Assembly (NCBI RefSeq): GCF_003096595.1
Contig: NZ_QEKO01000005.1
Location: forward strand, 174,459-238,458
Reading direction: 5' to 3'
Source of the DNA: Pusillimonas noertemannii
GTDB taxonomy: Bacteria; Pseudomonadota; Gammaproteobacteria; Burkholderiales; Burkholderiaceae_B
Length of the DNA: 64,000 bases
Part shown: in pieces, positions 10,855 through 18,492 of the stretch
Numbering within the stretch: position 1 is the first letter of the stretch
Layout: each line of letters starts with the position of its first letter
Translations under genes and position numbers: made by a program
Notes under the pieces: generated by a model
What the model saw: the letters and a program-made list of their open reading frames with translations, nothing else
Databases searched by the model: none
What the model was told of the DNA's origin: nothing

Positions 10855-11958
10855 TTAATGCCTTTGGGCCGCGGCTTGGGCAAGCCGCTCCGACAGGCGA
10901 TCCAGCCACGAGGGATCGGAGAAATTCGCCTCGACATGAACCACCCAGACGCGTGGGTCGGCAAAGCGGCCGCACTTGACGGCGTCCTTGGCGGTGATGG
11001 CGATGATTTCTTCGGGCAGGGAACCAAAGGGCGATTTTTCGTAGGCATCGTGGTCGGGCAGCGCCACGGTGGTGCGCAGCCGCAGGCCGGCCTCGAGCAG
11101 CGTGTCGAAAAAACGCTGGGGCTGGCCGATGGCTGCGACGGCTGCCATCGGGCGGTCGCGGTGACGGGCCACCCAGTCGCTCCAGCCCAGGGTGGCGCCG
11201 CTGCCCAACTGCTCGGCGCGGGTCGGCTCAAGGCGCATGCCGATACGCTCGGGGCCGCCGGCCTCCGATTTCGACGCCGTTGTAGGCCGGCCGTACGCGG
11301 CACCGGATGTTTGTGGCGACGCATGTCCGCCGGCGGCGCGCGGCCCGCCGTTTTCCACAATAAAGGCCACCTCGTCCAGCTTGGAGGCGGGTTCGCGCAG
11401 CGGGCCGGCCGGCAGCAGCCTGCCGTTGCCGACGCCGCGGGCGTCCTGCACCACGATTTCCACATCCCGGCTCAGCGCCAGGTGCTGCAGCCCATCGTCG
11501 GAAATCACGACGTCCACAGCGGGAAATTGCCGGGCCAGGGCTTCGCGGGCCAGGCTGCGTTGCGGATGCACTGCAATGGGAGCGCCGGTGGCGCGGGCGA
11601 TCAGCGCGGGTTCGTCGCCGAATTCGGCCGCATCGAGCGCGCCCTGGCCCGTGCGCGGAGCAGGCCCCAGGCTGACGCCGTAGCCTCGGCTGACGATGCC
11701 GGGCGTCCAGCCCAGCGCGCGCAACCTGTGCGCCACGGCGATGACGACCGGAGTCTTGCCGGTGCCGCCCACCACCAGATTGCCCACCACCACGGTGGGC
11801 AGTGTGGAACGAGGCGCGGGGCGCGACCGAGCCCGGCGCCGGCGCGCGCGTACGACCAGGCCGGTGATCCATGCCAGGGGCAGCAGCGCTGTGCTGGCCG
11901 GCCCCTTGTCCTGCCACATGGCATGAATGCGCGCCGCGATGCCGCTCGCGGGTTTCAT
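10855..11958 (-). CDS. lpxK: Tetraacyldisaccharide 4'-kinase
   Basis: Phosphorylates the 4' position of the lipid A disaccharide at the inner membrane. The N terminus has a hydrophobic anchor (TALLPLAWITGLVV) and the P-loop VVGNLVVGGTGKTP is at about 57-70; SRGYG and ISDDGLQH follow. At 367 residues it is about 40 longer than E. coli LpxK, and the excess lies at about 204-239, a Gly/Ala/Pro/Ser-rich segment with no resemblance to the fold. The start overlaps the exbD stop by 4 bp. Confidence 0.95.
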   Translation of the reverse strand: MKPASGIAARIHAMWQDKGPASTALLPLAWITGLVVRARRRRARSRPAPRSTLPTVVVGNLVVGGTGKTPVVIAVAHRLRALGWTPGIVSRGYGVSLGPAPRTGQGALDAAEFGDEPALIARATGAPIAVHPQRSLAREALARQFPAVDVVISDDGLQHLALSRDVEIVVQDARGVGNGRLLPAGPLREPASKLDEVAFIVENGGPRAAGGHASPQTSGAAYGRPTTASKSEAGGPERIGMRLEPTRAEQLGSGATLGWSDWVARHRDRPMAAVAAIGQPQRFFDTLLEAGLRLRTTVALPDHDAYEKSPFGSLPEEIIAITAKDAVKCGRFADPRVWVVHVEANFSDPSWLDRLSERLAQAAAQRH

Positions 11959-12362
11959 GGCGGGCTCTGGACCGCGAAGTTGATGCGCCCAACCCCGGCC
12001 TGCTGTGCGGCTTCGAGTATGCGCATGACCGATTCATGCGGGCTCTGGGCGTCGGCATTGATGACCAGCGCCTGTTCTGGCGACTGGCGCGCCTGGCGCA
12101 GCGCGTTGGCGATCTCGGCCGTGCTGCCCTCGCCGATCAGTTGTCCCTGCAGCGCGTAAAGGCCCTCGCGGCTTACCGCGATGTTCAGCGCCTGGAGTTC
12201 GGGCGCCTGGGCCTGGGCTTGCGGCAGCTTGATCTCGAACTGCTGCATGCGATTGAACGAGGTGGTGGCGGCCAGAAAGATCAGAATGACCAGCAGCACG
12301 TCGATAAGGGGAATCAGGTTGATGTCCGGTTCGTCGTCCCAGGATCTGCGTCGGAAATTCAT
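11955..12362 (-). CDS. exbD: Biopolymer transport protein ExbD/TolR family
   Basis: A 135-residue protein with one membrane helix. The N terminus MNFRRRSWDDEPDINLIPLIDVLLVILIF carries the essential membrane Asp of the ExbD/TolR family (in PLIDVLLV), and a periplasmic domain follows. It works with the ExbB encoded 12 bp upstream as a proton-driven motor. Location next to lpxK is the usual betaproteobacterial arrangement. No tonB gene is adjacent, so its energised partner is unknown. Confidence 0.92.
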   Translation of the reverse strand: MNFRRRSWDDEPDINLIPLIDVLLVILIFLAATTSFNRMQQFEIKLPQAQAQAPELQALNIAVSREGLYALQGQLIGEGSTAEIANALRQARQSPEQALVINADAQSPHESVMRILEAAQQAGVGRINFAVQSPP

Positions 12363-12374
12363 GGCGTCGTCGCC

Positions 12375-12992
12375 TCAGGGCAGGGGCCGGTCGGCATCGT
12401 TGGCCAGGACACGGTTGAGTATGCCGGCCTGCCGCTCCATCTGGTGCAGGTAGTGTTCCACGCGCGAACGGAAATAGCGATGGAAGATCAGCGCCGGAAT
12501 GGCGATGAGTATGCCGAAGCCCGTGTTGTAGAGTGCGATGGAGATGCCCCGGGCCAGCTGGGCGGGGTCGCCGCCCGCCGGCGTATAAGAACCGAAAATC
12601 TCTATCATGCCCACCACCGTGCCGAAGAGGCCCATCAGGGGCGCTACCACGGCGATGGTGGACAAGGCTGGAATGTAGCGGTTGAGTTCTTGCGCCACGT
12701 CGCGGCCGGCCTCTTCGATGGCAGCCGTTCGATAGTCGCTGGATTCGCCGCGCACTGCCACGACCTCGGCCAGTATGCGCCCAAGCGGCGAGCTGTCCGC
12801 CAGGCGCTCGAGGGTTTCCCGGCCGCCGCCGCCGCGCCGGGCCACGTCGACCACGCGGTCAAGCAGCCCCTGCGGCACGATGCGCTGGCGGCGCAGGGCG
12901 AGAAACCGTTCGATGATCAGCGCCAGGCCCAGCACCGAAGTGACTATCAGCAGCCAGATGGGCCAGCCGGCCTCGTCAATCATTTGCAGCAA
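12375..12992 (-). CDS. exbB: MotA/TolQ/ExbB proton channel family protein
   Basis: A 205-residue inner-membrane protein with three membrane helices: one near the N terminus (about 13-30) and two around PALSTIAVVAPLMGLFGTVVGMI and ARGISIALYNTGFGILIAIPALI. The conserved Pro and Thr residues of the channel helices are present. It forms the proton channel with ExbD and is the first gene of the leftward lipid A/envelope operon. Confidence 0.93.
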   Translation of the reverse strand: MLQMIDEAGWPIWLLIVTSVLGLALIIERFLALRRQRIVPQGLLDRVVDVARRGGGGRETLERLADSSPLGRILAEVVAVRGESSDYRTAAIEEAGRDVAQELNRYIPALSTIAVVAPLMGLFGTVVGMIEIFGSYTPAGGDPAQLARGISIALYNTGFGILIAIPALIFHRYFRSRVEHYLHQMERQAGILNRVLANDADRPLP

Positions 12993-13515
12993 GATGGGTT
13001 CTCCGCCGTATCGTCGTGGATGTCATGCTGGGCATTTTACGGTGCGGCCGCGCAAAATGGCGAAAGGCGGAATGAAGCCGGGTGAACGCAGGCGAAGCGC
13101 CGGGGGAGCCCGGCGCCCGACAGGCCGCGGTCCAGCAGGAAAGCCCGAGACGGCTGTGCGAGCCCCCGCAAGTATTGCGGAGCCTGGCGTCCAGGGACAA
13201 AATCGGCATGGGGCAAGGCTTTCGACAGGGTATCCACAGAAACTGTGGATAATTCTGTGTATAAAGGCTGCGACAAGCGCATTCCCCCGGGCCTGGAGGT
13301 TCAGTGGGCATTTTCCGTTCGCCAGGCCACATAAAATATTATTGTTTTAAATCAGTTACTTAAGACTCTAAATTAAAGCTTGGTTTTACGAGTTCCTTCA
13401 ATTTGATTGATATTTCAATGATTTGACGAACGCAGCGGGCTTGTGGAAAGCCGGGTAAGGGCCGGGACGCCGGCATGGGGTTTGCTATAGTCCTTCTTTT
13501 TTAACCTGGGCTGCC
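12993..13515. other. 523-bp intergenic region between exbB and xseA
   Basis: A divergent region that must hold promoters for both the exbB operon and xseA. The left half is GC-rich; about 13330-13430 is clearly AT-rich for this genome (runs such as AAAATATTATTGTTTTAAAT). It contains a DnaA-box inverted repeat at 13230-13252, listed separately. No convincing gene, RNA or terminator was found; the short open frames here lack codon bias and homology. Confidence 0.6.
13230..13252. repeat. Inverted repeat made of two DnaA-box-like sites
   Basis: TATCCACAG (13231-13239) and CTGTGGATA (13243-13251) form a perfect 9-bp inverted repeat with a 3-bp spacer. The right arm includes an exact consensus DnaA box on the minus strand (TTATCCACA, 13244-13252), and the left arm with its preceding base matches 8 of 9 positions. 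This could be a regulatory DnaA site; an origin is unlikely because dnaA and dnaN are not here. Confidence 0.55.
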
Positions 13516-14859
13516 ATGTTCTCGTCCCCGCCTCCCCTGAACGATGCTGTACTCACGGTGGCTCAGCTGAACCGTCAGGTCGGCAATTTGCTCGAGGGGC
13601 ACTTCAGCCAGGTCTGGGTACGGGGCGAGATCTCCAATTTCACCCGCGCGGCCTCGGGGCACTGGTACTTCACCCTCAAGGACGAAGCGGCTGCGGTAAA
13701 GGCCGTCATGTTTCGCAGCAGGGCCCAGGCCGTCGGCTTTACGCCCCGGCCCGGCGAGCGTTTCGAGCTCAGGGCCAGCGTCACGCTGTATCAGGCCCGC
13801 GGCGATTACCAGCTTCAGGTCGAGGCCATGCGGCGAGCGGGCCAGGGCGACCTGCACGAAGCCTTCCTGGCCCTGAAGGCCAGGCTGGGCGACGAGGGCC
13901 TGTTCGACCCGCAGCGCAAGCGCTCCATCCCGACCCTGCCCAGGGCGGTGGGTGTCGTCACCTCGCTGGCCGCCGCCGCGCTGCGCGACGTCTTGTCGGC
14001 GATGGCACGGCGCGCGCCTCATGTGCGCGTCATCGTCTATCCGGCTCCGGTGCAGGGGGCCGACTCGGCGGGCCGGCTTTGCCAGGCGTTGTCCCAGGCG
14101 ATTGCACGCAACGAGGTCGAGACCCTGCTGCTGGTGCGCGGCGGAGGCAGCCTCGAAGACCTCTGGAGCTTCAACGACGAAGCGCTGGCGCGCGTCATCG
14201 CGGCCAGTCCCATTCCCGTCATCAGCGGAGTCGGCCACGAAACCGACTTCACCATTGCCGATTTCGTGGCCGATTTGCGCGCCCCCACACCCACGGCGGC
14301 GGCCGAGCTGTGCTGCCTGCCGCGTCAGGCCTGCCTCGAACGCGTCGACGCCGCAATGCAGTCCATGGCCTTGCACCAGCGGCGCTGGTTCGAACGCGCC
14401 GCGCTCAGGCTCGACCGCGCGGTGGGCATGCTGGTTTCGCCGCAAGAGCGGCTGGAGCGCCAGAACGAAAGACTGCAGTCGCTGAAATTGCGCCTGGTCC
14501 GCGCGGCCGCCGACCAGCAGCGTGCCCGGGCCACCCGGCTGGAAAGGGCGCAGGCCGGGCTTGCGCATCGCCGGCCCGACCTGGCCGGCTTGCGGGCAGG
14601 CCTGCGCGCGCAAGAGAACCGCCTTGCGGCCTGCGCGCCGCATTTGCTGGCCTCGCGCCGGCTGCGCCTGGAATCGGCCCTGCAGACGCTCGAGGCGCTG
14701 AACCCGCGCAAGATCCTGAACCGGGGCTATGCCATCGTGCGCGACCAGAGCGGGGCGTTGGTAAAAAATGCGTTAGACTTGAACAAGGGCGACCGCCTGG
14801 CCATCGAGCTGGGGCAGGGCGGGGCGGACGTCGAAGTAATCAGACCCATACAAAAATAA
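13516..14859 (+). CDS. xseA: Exodeoxyribonuclease VII large subunit
   Basis: The nuclease subunit of Exo VII, which degrades single-stranded DNA to oligonucleotides. The 447-residue product starts with an OB-fold domain (LTVAQLNRQVGNLLEG, then VRGEISNFTRAASGHWYFTLKD), followed by the catalytic part with ARGDYQLQVE, GVVTSLAAAALRDV, VRGGGSLEDLWSFNDE and GVGHETDFTIADFVAD, and a long Arg/Ala/Gln-rich coiled coil that would bind XseB. No xseB gene is in the window, as the subunits are often unlinked. Confidence 0.97.
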   Translation: MFSSPPPLNDAVLTVAQLNRQVGNLLEGHFSQVWVRGEISNFTRAASGHWYFTLKDEAAAVKAVMFRSRAQAVGFTPRPGERFELRASVTLYQARGDYQLQVEAMRRAGQGDLHEAFLALKARLGDEGLFDPQRKRSIPTLPRAVGVVTSLAAAALRDVLSAMARRAPHVRVIVYPAPVQGADSAGRLCQALSQAIARNEVETLLLVRGGGSLEDLWSFNDEALARVIAASPIPVISGVGHETDFTIADFVADLRAPTPTAAAELCCLPRQACLERVDAAMQSMALHQRRWFERAALRLDRAVGMLVSPQERLERQNERLQSLKLRLVRAAADQQRARATRLERAQAGLAHRRPDLAGLRAGLRAQENRLAACAPHLLASRRLRLESALQTLEALNPRKILNRGYAIVRDQSGALVKNALDLNKGDRLAIELGQGGADVEVIRPIQK

Positions 14860-14928
14860 TCCAAGCCCATACAATAATGGGCGGCATCTCGTTTTTCTTA
14901 GTCAACAAGCTTTTTAAGGATACAGAAC

Positions 14929-15507
14929 ATGGCTTTTGAGCTTCCTCCCCTTCCTTACGCGATCGATGCGCTGGCTCCCACGATCTCCAAAGAGACTCTG
15001 GAATTCCACTACGGCAAGCATCATCAGGCCTATGTCACCAACCTGAACAACCTCATCGCCGGCACCGAATTCGAATCCGCCTCGCTTGAAGACATCATCA
15101 AGAAATCGTCCGGCGGCGTGTTCAACAATTCAGCCCAGGTCTGGAACCACACTTTCTACTGGAACAGCCTGTCGCCCAATGGCGGCGGCGAACCCTCCGG
15201 CAAGCTGGCCGAGGCCATCAATGCCAAGTGGGGCAGCGTCGCGGCGTTCAAAGAAGCCTTCAATAAATCGGCCGCCGGCAACTTCGGTTCGGGCTGGACC
15301 TGGCTGGTCAAGAAGCCCGACGGCTCGCTCGACATCGTCAACACCAGCAATGCCGCCACGCCTCTCACCACCTCCGACGTGCCGCTGCTTACCTGTGACG
15401 TCTGGGAACACGCGTACTACATCGATTACCGTAACGCGCGTCCCAAATACCTCGAAAACTTCTGGAACCTGGCCAACTGGGATTTCGCCGCCAAGAACCT
15501 CGGTTAA
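14929..15507 (+). CDS. sodB: Superoxide dismutase [Fe]
   Basis: Dismutates superoxide to peroxide and oxygen. The 192-residue product has the N-terminal metal ligands in [13 protein letters not shown] and QVWNHTFYW, and the C-terminal [11 protein letters not shown] with the Asp and His ligands. [23 protein letters not shown] is the iron-type pattern of SodB. A Shine-Dalgarno AAGGA lies 10 bp upstream. It is followed 26 bp later by a thiolase gene in the same direction. Confidence 0.96.
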   Translation: MAFELPPLPYAIDALAPTISKETLEFHYGKHHQAYVTNLNNLIAGTEFESASLEDIIKKSSGGVFNNSAQVWNHTFYWNSLSPNGGGEPSGKLAEAINAKWGSVAAFKEAFNKSAAGNFGSGWTWLVKKPDGSLDIVNTSNAATPLTTSDVPLLTCDVWEHAYYIDYRNARPKYLENFWNLANWDFAAKNLG

Positions 15508-15533
15508 GTCATAGCTGTACAGGCCTTCTCATC

Positions 15534-16739
15534 ATGACCACACATGCTTTCATTTGCGATGCTATTCGCACCCCTTTCGGCCGCTACGGCGGCTCCTTGT
15601 CGCCGGTGCGCGCCGACGACCTGGGCGCAGTGCCCATCAAGGCACTGATCCAGCGCAACCCCGATGTCGACTTCAGCCTGCTTGACGACGCCCTGTACGG
15701 CTGCGCCAACCAGGCCGGCGAAGACAACCGCAACGTCGCCCGCATGGCGGTGCTGCTTGCCGGCCTGCCGGTCAGCGTGCCCGGCGCCACCATAAACCGG
15801 CTCTGCGGTTCGGGGCTCGACGCGGTGGGCAGCGCCGCCCGCGCCATCCGTTCGGGTGACGCGCGCTTCGTGCTGGCCGGGGGGGTCGAAAGCATGAGCC
15901 GCGCTCCCTTCGTGATGGGCAAGGCCGACTCCGCCTTTTCCCGCAAGGCTTCCATCGAAGACACCACCATCGGCTGGCGCTTCGTGAACAAGCTCATGAA
16001 GGAAAAATACGGCATCGACTCCATGCCCGAAACGGCCGAGAACGTGGCCGATCAGTTCAAGGTGTCGCGCGAAGACCAAGACCTTTTCGCCCTGGCCAGC
16101 CAGACCAAGGCGGCCGCCGCCCAGCAGGGCGGGCTGTTGCGCGAAGAGATCACCCCGGTCACCATCCCGCAGCGCAAGGGCGACCCCGTCGTGGTCGATA
16201 CCGACGAACACCCGCGCCAGACCAGCCTCGAGGCCCTGGCCAAGCTCAAGCCCATCGTGCGGCCCGACGGCACCATCACGGCAGGCAATGCGTCGGGCGT
16301 CAACGACGGCGCCTGCGCCTTGCTCATCGCCTCCGAAGAAATGGCCAGGCAGCAGGGGCTTACCCCCCGCGCCCGCATCGTGGCCATGGCCACCGCAGGC
16401 GTCGAGCCGCGCATCATGGGCATAGGCCCCGCGCCGGCCTCTGAAAAAGCCCTGGCCCTGGCCGGCCTTACCATCGACCAGATCGACGTCATCGAGCTCA
16501 ATGAAGCCTTTGCCTCGCAAGGCCTGGCCGTGCTGCGCATGCTGGGCGTAAAAGACGACGATCCGCGCGTCAATCCCCTTGGCGGCGCCATTGCCCTGGG
16601 CCATCCCCTGGGCGCCAGCGGGGCTCGCCTGGCCACCACCGCGGTCTACCAGCTGCAACGCACCGGCGGCCGCTACGCGCTATGCACCATGTGCATCGGC
16701 GTCGGACAGGGCATCGCAGTCATCCTCGAGCGCGTGTAA
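15534..16739 (+). CDS. pcaF: Thiolase, 3-oxoadipyl-CoA thiolase type
   Basis: A 401-residue thiolase. The nucleophile Cys is in NRLCGSGLDAV near residue 91, and the C-terminal ELNEAFASQG, GGAIALGHPLGASGAR and CTMCIGVGQGIA hold the other catalytic His and Cys. The segment GGVESMSRAPFVMGKADSAF and the length favour the PcaF/PaaJ group, which cleaves 3-oxoadipyl-CoA to succinyl-CoA and acetyl-CoA at the end of the beta-ketoadipate or phenylacetate pathways. No other pca or paa gene is adjacent, so a general acetyl-CoA acyltransferase role remains possible. A strong terminator follows. Confidence 0.85.
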   Translation: MTTHAFICDAIRTPFGRYGGSLSPVRADDLGAVPIKALIQRNPDVDFSLLDDALYGCANQAGEDNRNVARMAVLLAGLPVSVPGATINRLCGSGLDAVGSAARAIRSGDARFVLAGGVESMSRAPFVMGKADSAFSRKASIEDTTIGWRFVNKLMKEKYGIDSMPETAENVADQFKVSREDQDLFALASQTKAAAAQQGGLLREEITPVTIPQRKGDPVVVDTDEHPRQTSLEALAKLKPIVRPDGTITAGNASGVNDGACALLIASEEMARQQGLTPRARIVAMATAGVEPRIMGIGPAPASEKALALAGLTIDQIDVIELNEAFASQGLAVLRMLGVKDDDPRVNPLGGAIALGHPLGASGARLATTAVYQLQRTGGRYALCTMCIGVGQGIAVILERV

Positions 16740-16778
16740 TACGCAGCGCTCAGCCCGCCACAGCGGGCATGCAAGCCA

Positions 16779-16806
16779 AAGCGCGGCCGAAAGGCCGCGC
16801 TTTTTT
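16779..16806 (+). terminator. Intrinsic terminator after the thiolase gene
   Basis: A 10-bp stem, AAGCGCGGCC (16779-16788) / GGCCGCGCTT (16793-16802), has a GAAA loop and runs into TTTTTT. It ends the sodB-thiolase transcript and abuts the 19-bp tandem repeats. Confidence 0.92.
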
Positions 16807-16877
16807 GCTTAAGACAACCCTTTTGCTTGAGGCAGCTACTTCAGCTTGAGGCAGCCGCTTTTGCTTAAGGCAGCCCC
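16803..16877. repeat. Four imperfect 18-19-bp tandem repeats
   Basis: Four head-to-tail copies start at 16803, 16821, 16840 and 16859, each resembling TTTTGCTTAAGGCAGCCCC; copies 2-4 are 19 bp and copy 1 is 18 bp. They lie between the thiolase terminator and the 3' end of the DUF192 gene, whose stop codon is formed by the CTTAAG core of the last copy. Confidence 0.75.
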
Positions 16878-17335
16878 TTTACTTGCTCTCCCGCCTTGAT
16901 CCCATACTGAAGAAACCACCCCTGCGGCATCTCCAGCGCGTAGCGCATGGGCCCGGCAGGGCAGTGGTTGGCCTCGCTGTAGGGCTGCATGTCGCGCATA
17001 TTGATGATGCGGCCCTGTGCATCGATGAAGGCGATCGTCAATGGCAGCGGGGTGTTCTTCATCCAGAAGCACTGTGTCGTCTCTTCTTCGAACACGAACA
17101 GCATCCCGTGATCGGGGGGCAGCGATTTGCGGAACATTAGCCCCCGGTTGCGGTTTTCGGGGGTTGCCGCGATTTCCGCATGTACCGTGGCGGCGCCAAG
17201 CGCAAGACTGGTTGTGGGCAGCAGCCTGGCTTGTGCCGGCGCCAGCGATGGCACTACACTGGCTGCAAGACAAATGGCGGCGCAGGCGAAAAAAAAGAGG
17301 CCGAAAGGCCTCTTTGCAATGAGGTGCTTGTACAT
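16865..17335 (-). CDS. DUF192 exported protein
   Basis: A 156-residue protein with a signal peptide (basic MYKHLIAKRPF, then a hydrophobic core FFFACAAICLAASVV, likely cleaved after an AQA site) and a DUF192 domain. The domain motifs are ENRNRGLMFRKSLPPDHGMLFVF, FWMKNTPLPLTIAFID and AGPMRYALEMPQGWF. The family is widespread and its role is not settled. It begins 31 bp after the cold-shock gene, and codons 7-16 contain a complete intrinsic terminator hairpin, which would limit read-through into this gene. The stop codon lies in the last unit of a tandem repeat. Confidence 0.88.
   Translation of the reverse strand: MYKHLIAKRPFGLFFFACAAICLAASVVPSLAPAQARLLPTTSLALGAATVHAEIAATPENRNRGLMFRKSLPPDHGMLFVFEEETTQCFWMKNTPLPLTIAFIDAQGRIINMRDMQPYSEANHCPAGPMRYALEMPQGWFLQYGIKAGEQVKGLP
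17289..17315 (-). terminator. Intrinsic terminator inside the DUF192 signal-peptide codons
   Basis: On the minus strand a 9-bp stem, AAAGAGGCC / GGCCTCTTT, with a TTTC loop is followed by further T residues. It lies 52 bp after the cold-shock gene stop, where that gene's terminator is expected, but 21-47 bases inside the DUF192 reading frame, where it encodes KRPFGLFFF. Confidence 0.85.
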
Positions 17336-17366
17336 CGATTGTTGTGTTTTTTGAGTCGTGGGCGCG

Positions 17367-17612
17367 TTAAGAGGCAGACGTGATGTTGAGGGCTTGCTTG
17401 CCCTTGGGCCCCTGAGCGATTTCGAATGCGACCTTTTGCCCTTCTTTCAGGGTTTTGAAGCCGTTCATTTGAATGGAGGAAAAGTGTGCAAAGAGATCTT
17501 CTCCGCCGTTGTCCGGAGTAATGAAGCCAAAACCTTTAGCGTCGTTGAACCATTTGACGGTTCCGGTCAGCTTTTGGGTATCCTCAGCGGAGGGGGTGCT
17601 TAGTTCAGACAT
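17367..17612 (-). CDS. Cold-shock domain protein (CspA family)
   Basis: An 81-residue nucleic-acid chaperone. The RNA-binding motifs RNP1 (KGFGFITP) and RNP2 (LFAHFSSI) and the family core [16 protein letters not shown] are intact. It has a short extra N terminus ([14 protein letters not shown]) before the cold-shock fold. The ATG at 17612 is chosen; upstream codons to 17702 show no homology. It is divergent from clpS and followed by a terminator embedded in the next gene. Confidence 0.95.
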   Translation of the reverse strand: MSELSTPSAEDTQKLTGTVKWFNDAKGFGFITPDNGGEDLFAHFSSIQMNGFKTLKEGQKVAFEIAQGPKGKQALNITSAS

Positions 17613-17787
17613 GCGTACTGCCTCTCGACTATAGTGTGGGGTTGAAACTCGACAGCAAAGGACCTTATCCTTTGGCCCGTTGGATTCTGGGGATGCCATC
17701 AAACAGCTGTAACACTCAGAATAATAGGATAATGCGCAACATGGCGTGCCATAGTCAACTATGGTAATTACTTAGATTGAAGCGATC
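17613..17787. promoter_or_regulatory. Divergent region between the cold-shock gene and clpS
   Basis: The 175-bp gap should hold the cold-shock promoter and a long 5' leader as well as the clpS promoter. A small hairpin, AAAGGA (17657-17662) / TCCTTT (17668-17673), lies in the cold-shock leader. No promoter could be fixed with confidence. Confidence 0.35.
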
Positions 17788-18111
17788 ATGGCAATCGACA
17801 CGGACATCCACCAAGACACGGTTCTCGACCGCCAGCAAAGCAAGCTGGCGCCGCCTCCCATGTACCAGGTGGTGATGCTCAACGACGACTACACTCCCAT
17901 GGAGTTCGTCGTCAACGTCCTGCGCCGCGTGTTCGGCAAATCAGAAGAAGAAGCCGCCCACATCATGCTCAAGGTCCACCACGAAGGCCGGGGCGTCTGT
18001 GGCGTATACCCGCGCGACATCGCCGCCACCCGCATCGAGATGGTCATGCAGCTGGCCCAGGCCCGCCAGCACCCGCTTCAGTGCATCATGGAACCCGCCC
18101 CCGAGGCCTGA
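17788..18111 (+). CDS. clpS: ATP-dependent Clp protease adaptor ClpS
   Basis: A 107-residue adaptor that delivers N-degron substrates to ClpAP. The N-terminal tail is flexible and the core has [22 protein letters not shown], whose DDYT and Met form the N-degron pocket, then [20 protein letters not shown] with the conserved His pair. clpA follows 381 bp downstream, an unusually long gap for this pair. Confidence 0.97.
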   Translation: MAIDTDIHQDTVLDRQQSKLAPPPMYQVVMLNDDYTPMEFVVNVLRRVFGKSEEEAAHIMLKVHHEGRGVCGVYPRDIAATRIEMVMQLAQARQHPLQCIMEPAPEA

Positions 18112-18492
18112 TCCCGCCCGCTGCCCGAGGCCGCACTTTATTTAGCTGCCCAACGCCGCGCTTTATTTAGGGGCAGTCCGGTTCAGGGTTTAGGGGCAGT
18201 CCGGTTCAGGGCCTGCCCGGCGGCAGGGCCTTCCGGCGGCATGTCGCGGCTTGCCGGCCCGCCATTTGCTAGATGCCATGGGCCACACGAACCATGTGGC
18301 GTCAAGGGTACAGCCGGGCGGCTCCGATGAATCCGTTTTTCATCAACACCGACTACGGGTATAGTTAGAACTAAGCGGCCGCCTTTGCACGGAACCCCTG
18401 ACGCCGGCCAAGGTCTGATATATGGGTAGGCCTTTAGTCATAGAAATCGTATCGTCGAATGCTTGTCCGCTTCGTAATGCAATGGAGGAAGC
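18112..18492. other. 381-bp clpS-clpA intergenic region with tandem repeats
   Basis: The left part contains two related units of about 24 bp (18121-18144 and 18145-18169, each ending in CTTTATTTA) and a perfect 23-bp tandem repeat (18166-18211). The rest holds no gene I can support. clpA has a GGAGGAA Shine-Dalgarno ahead of a GTG start, and a separate clpA promoter is likely here given the distance. Confidence 0.55.
18166..18211. repeat. Perfect 23-bp tandem direct repeat upstream of clpA
   Basis: The unit TTTAGGGGCAGTCCGGTTCA plus GGG occurs at 18166-18188 and again, without any mismatch, at 18189-18211. It directly follows two degenerate units of about 24 bp, giving a small repeat cluster between clpS and clpA. 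Confidence 0.85.

Noticed and set aside
12976..13332. Minus-strand open frame of 118 codons upstream of exbB
   Set aside because: Cys/Pro/Arg-rich, no homology, no Shine-Dalgarno, and it runs over the DnaA-box repeat.
13230..13430. Replication origin suggested by DnaA boxes beside an AT-rich tract
   Set aside because: Only two boxes are seen and no dnaA, dnaN, gyrB, parA or rpmH gene is nearby; kept as a regulatory repeat instead.
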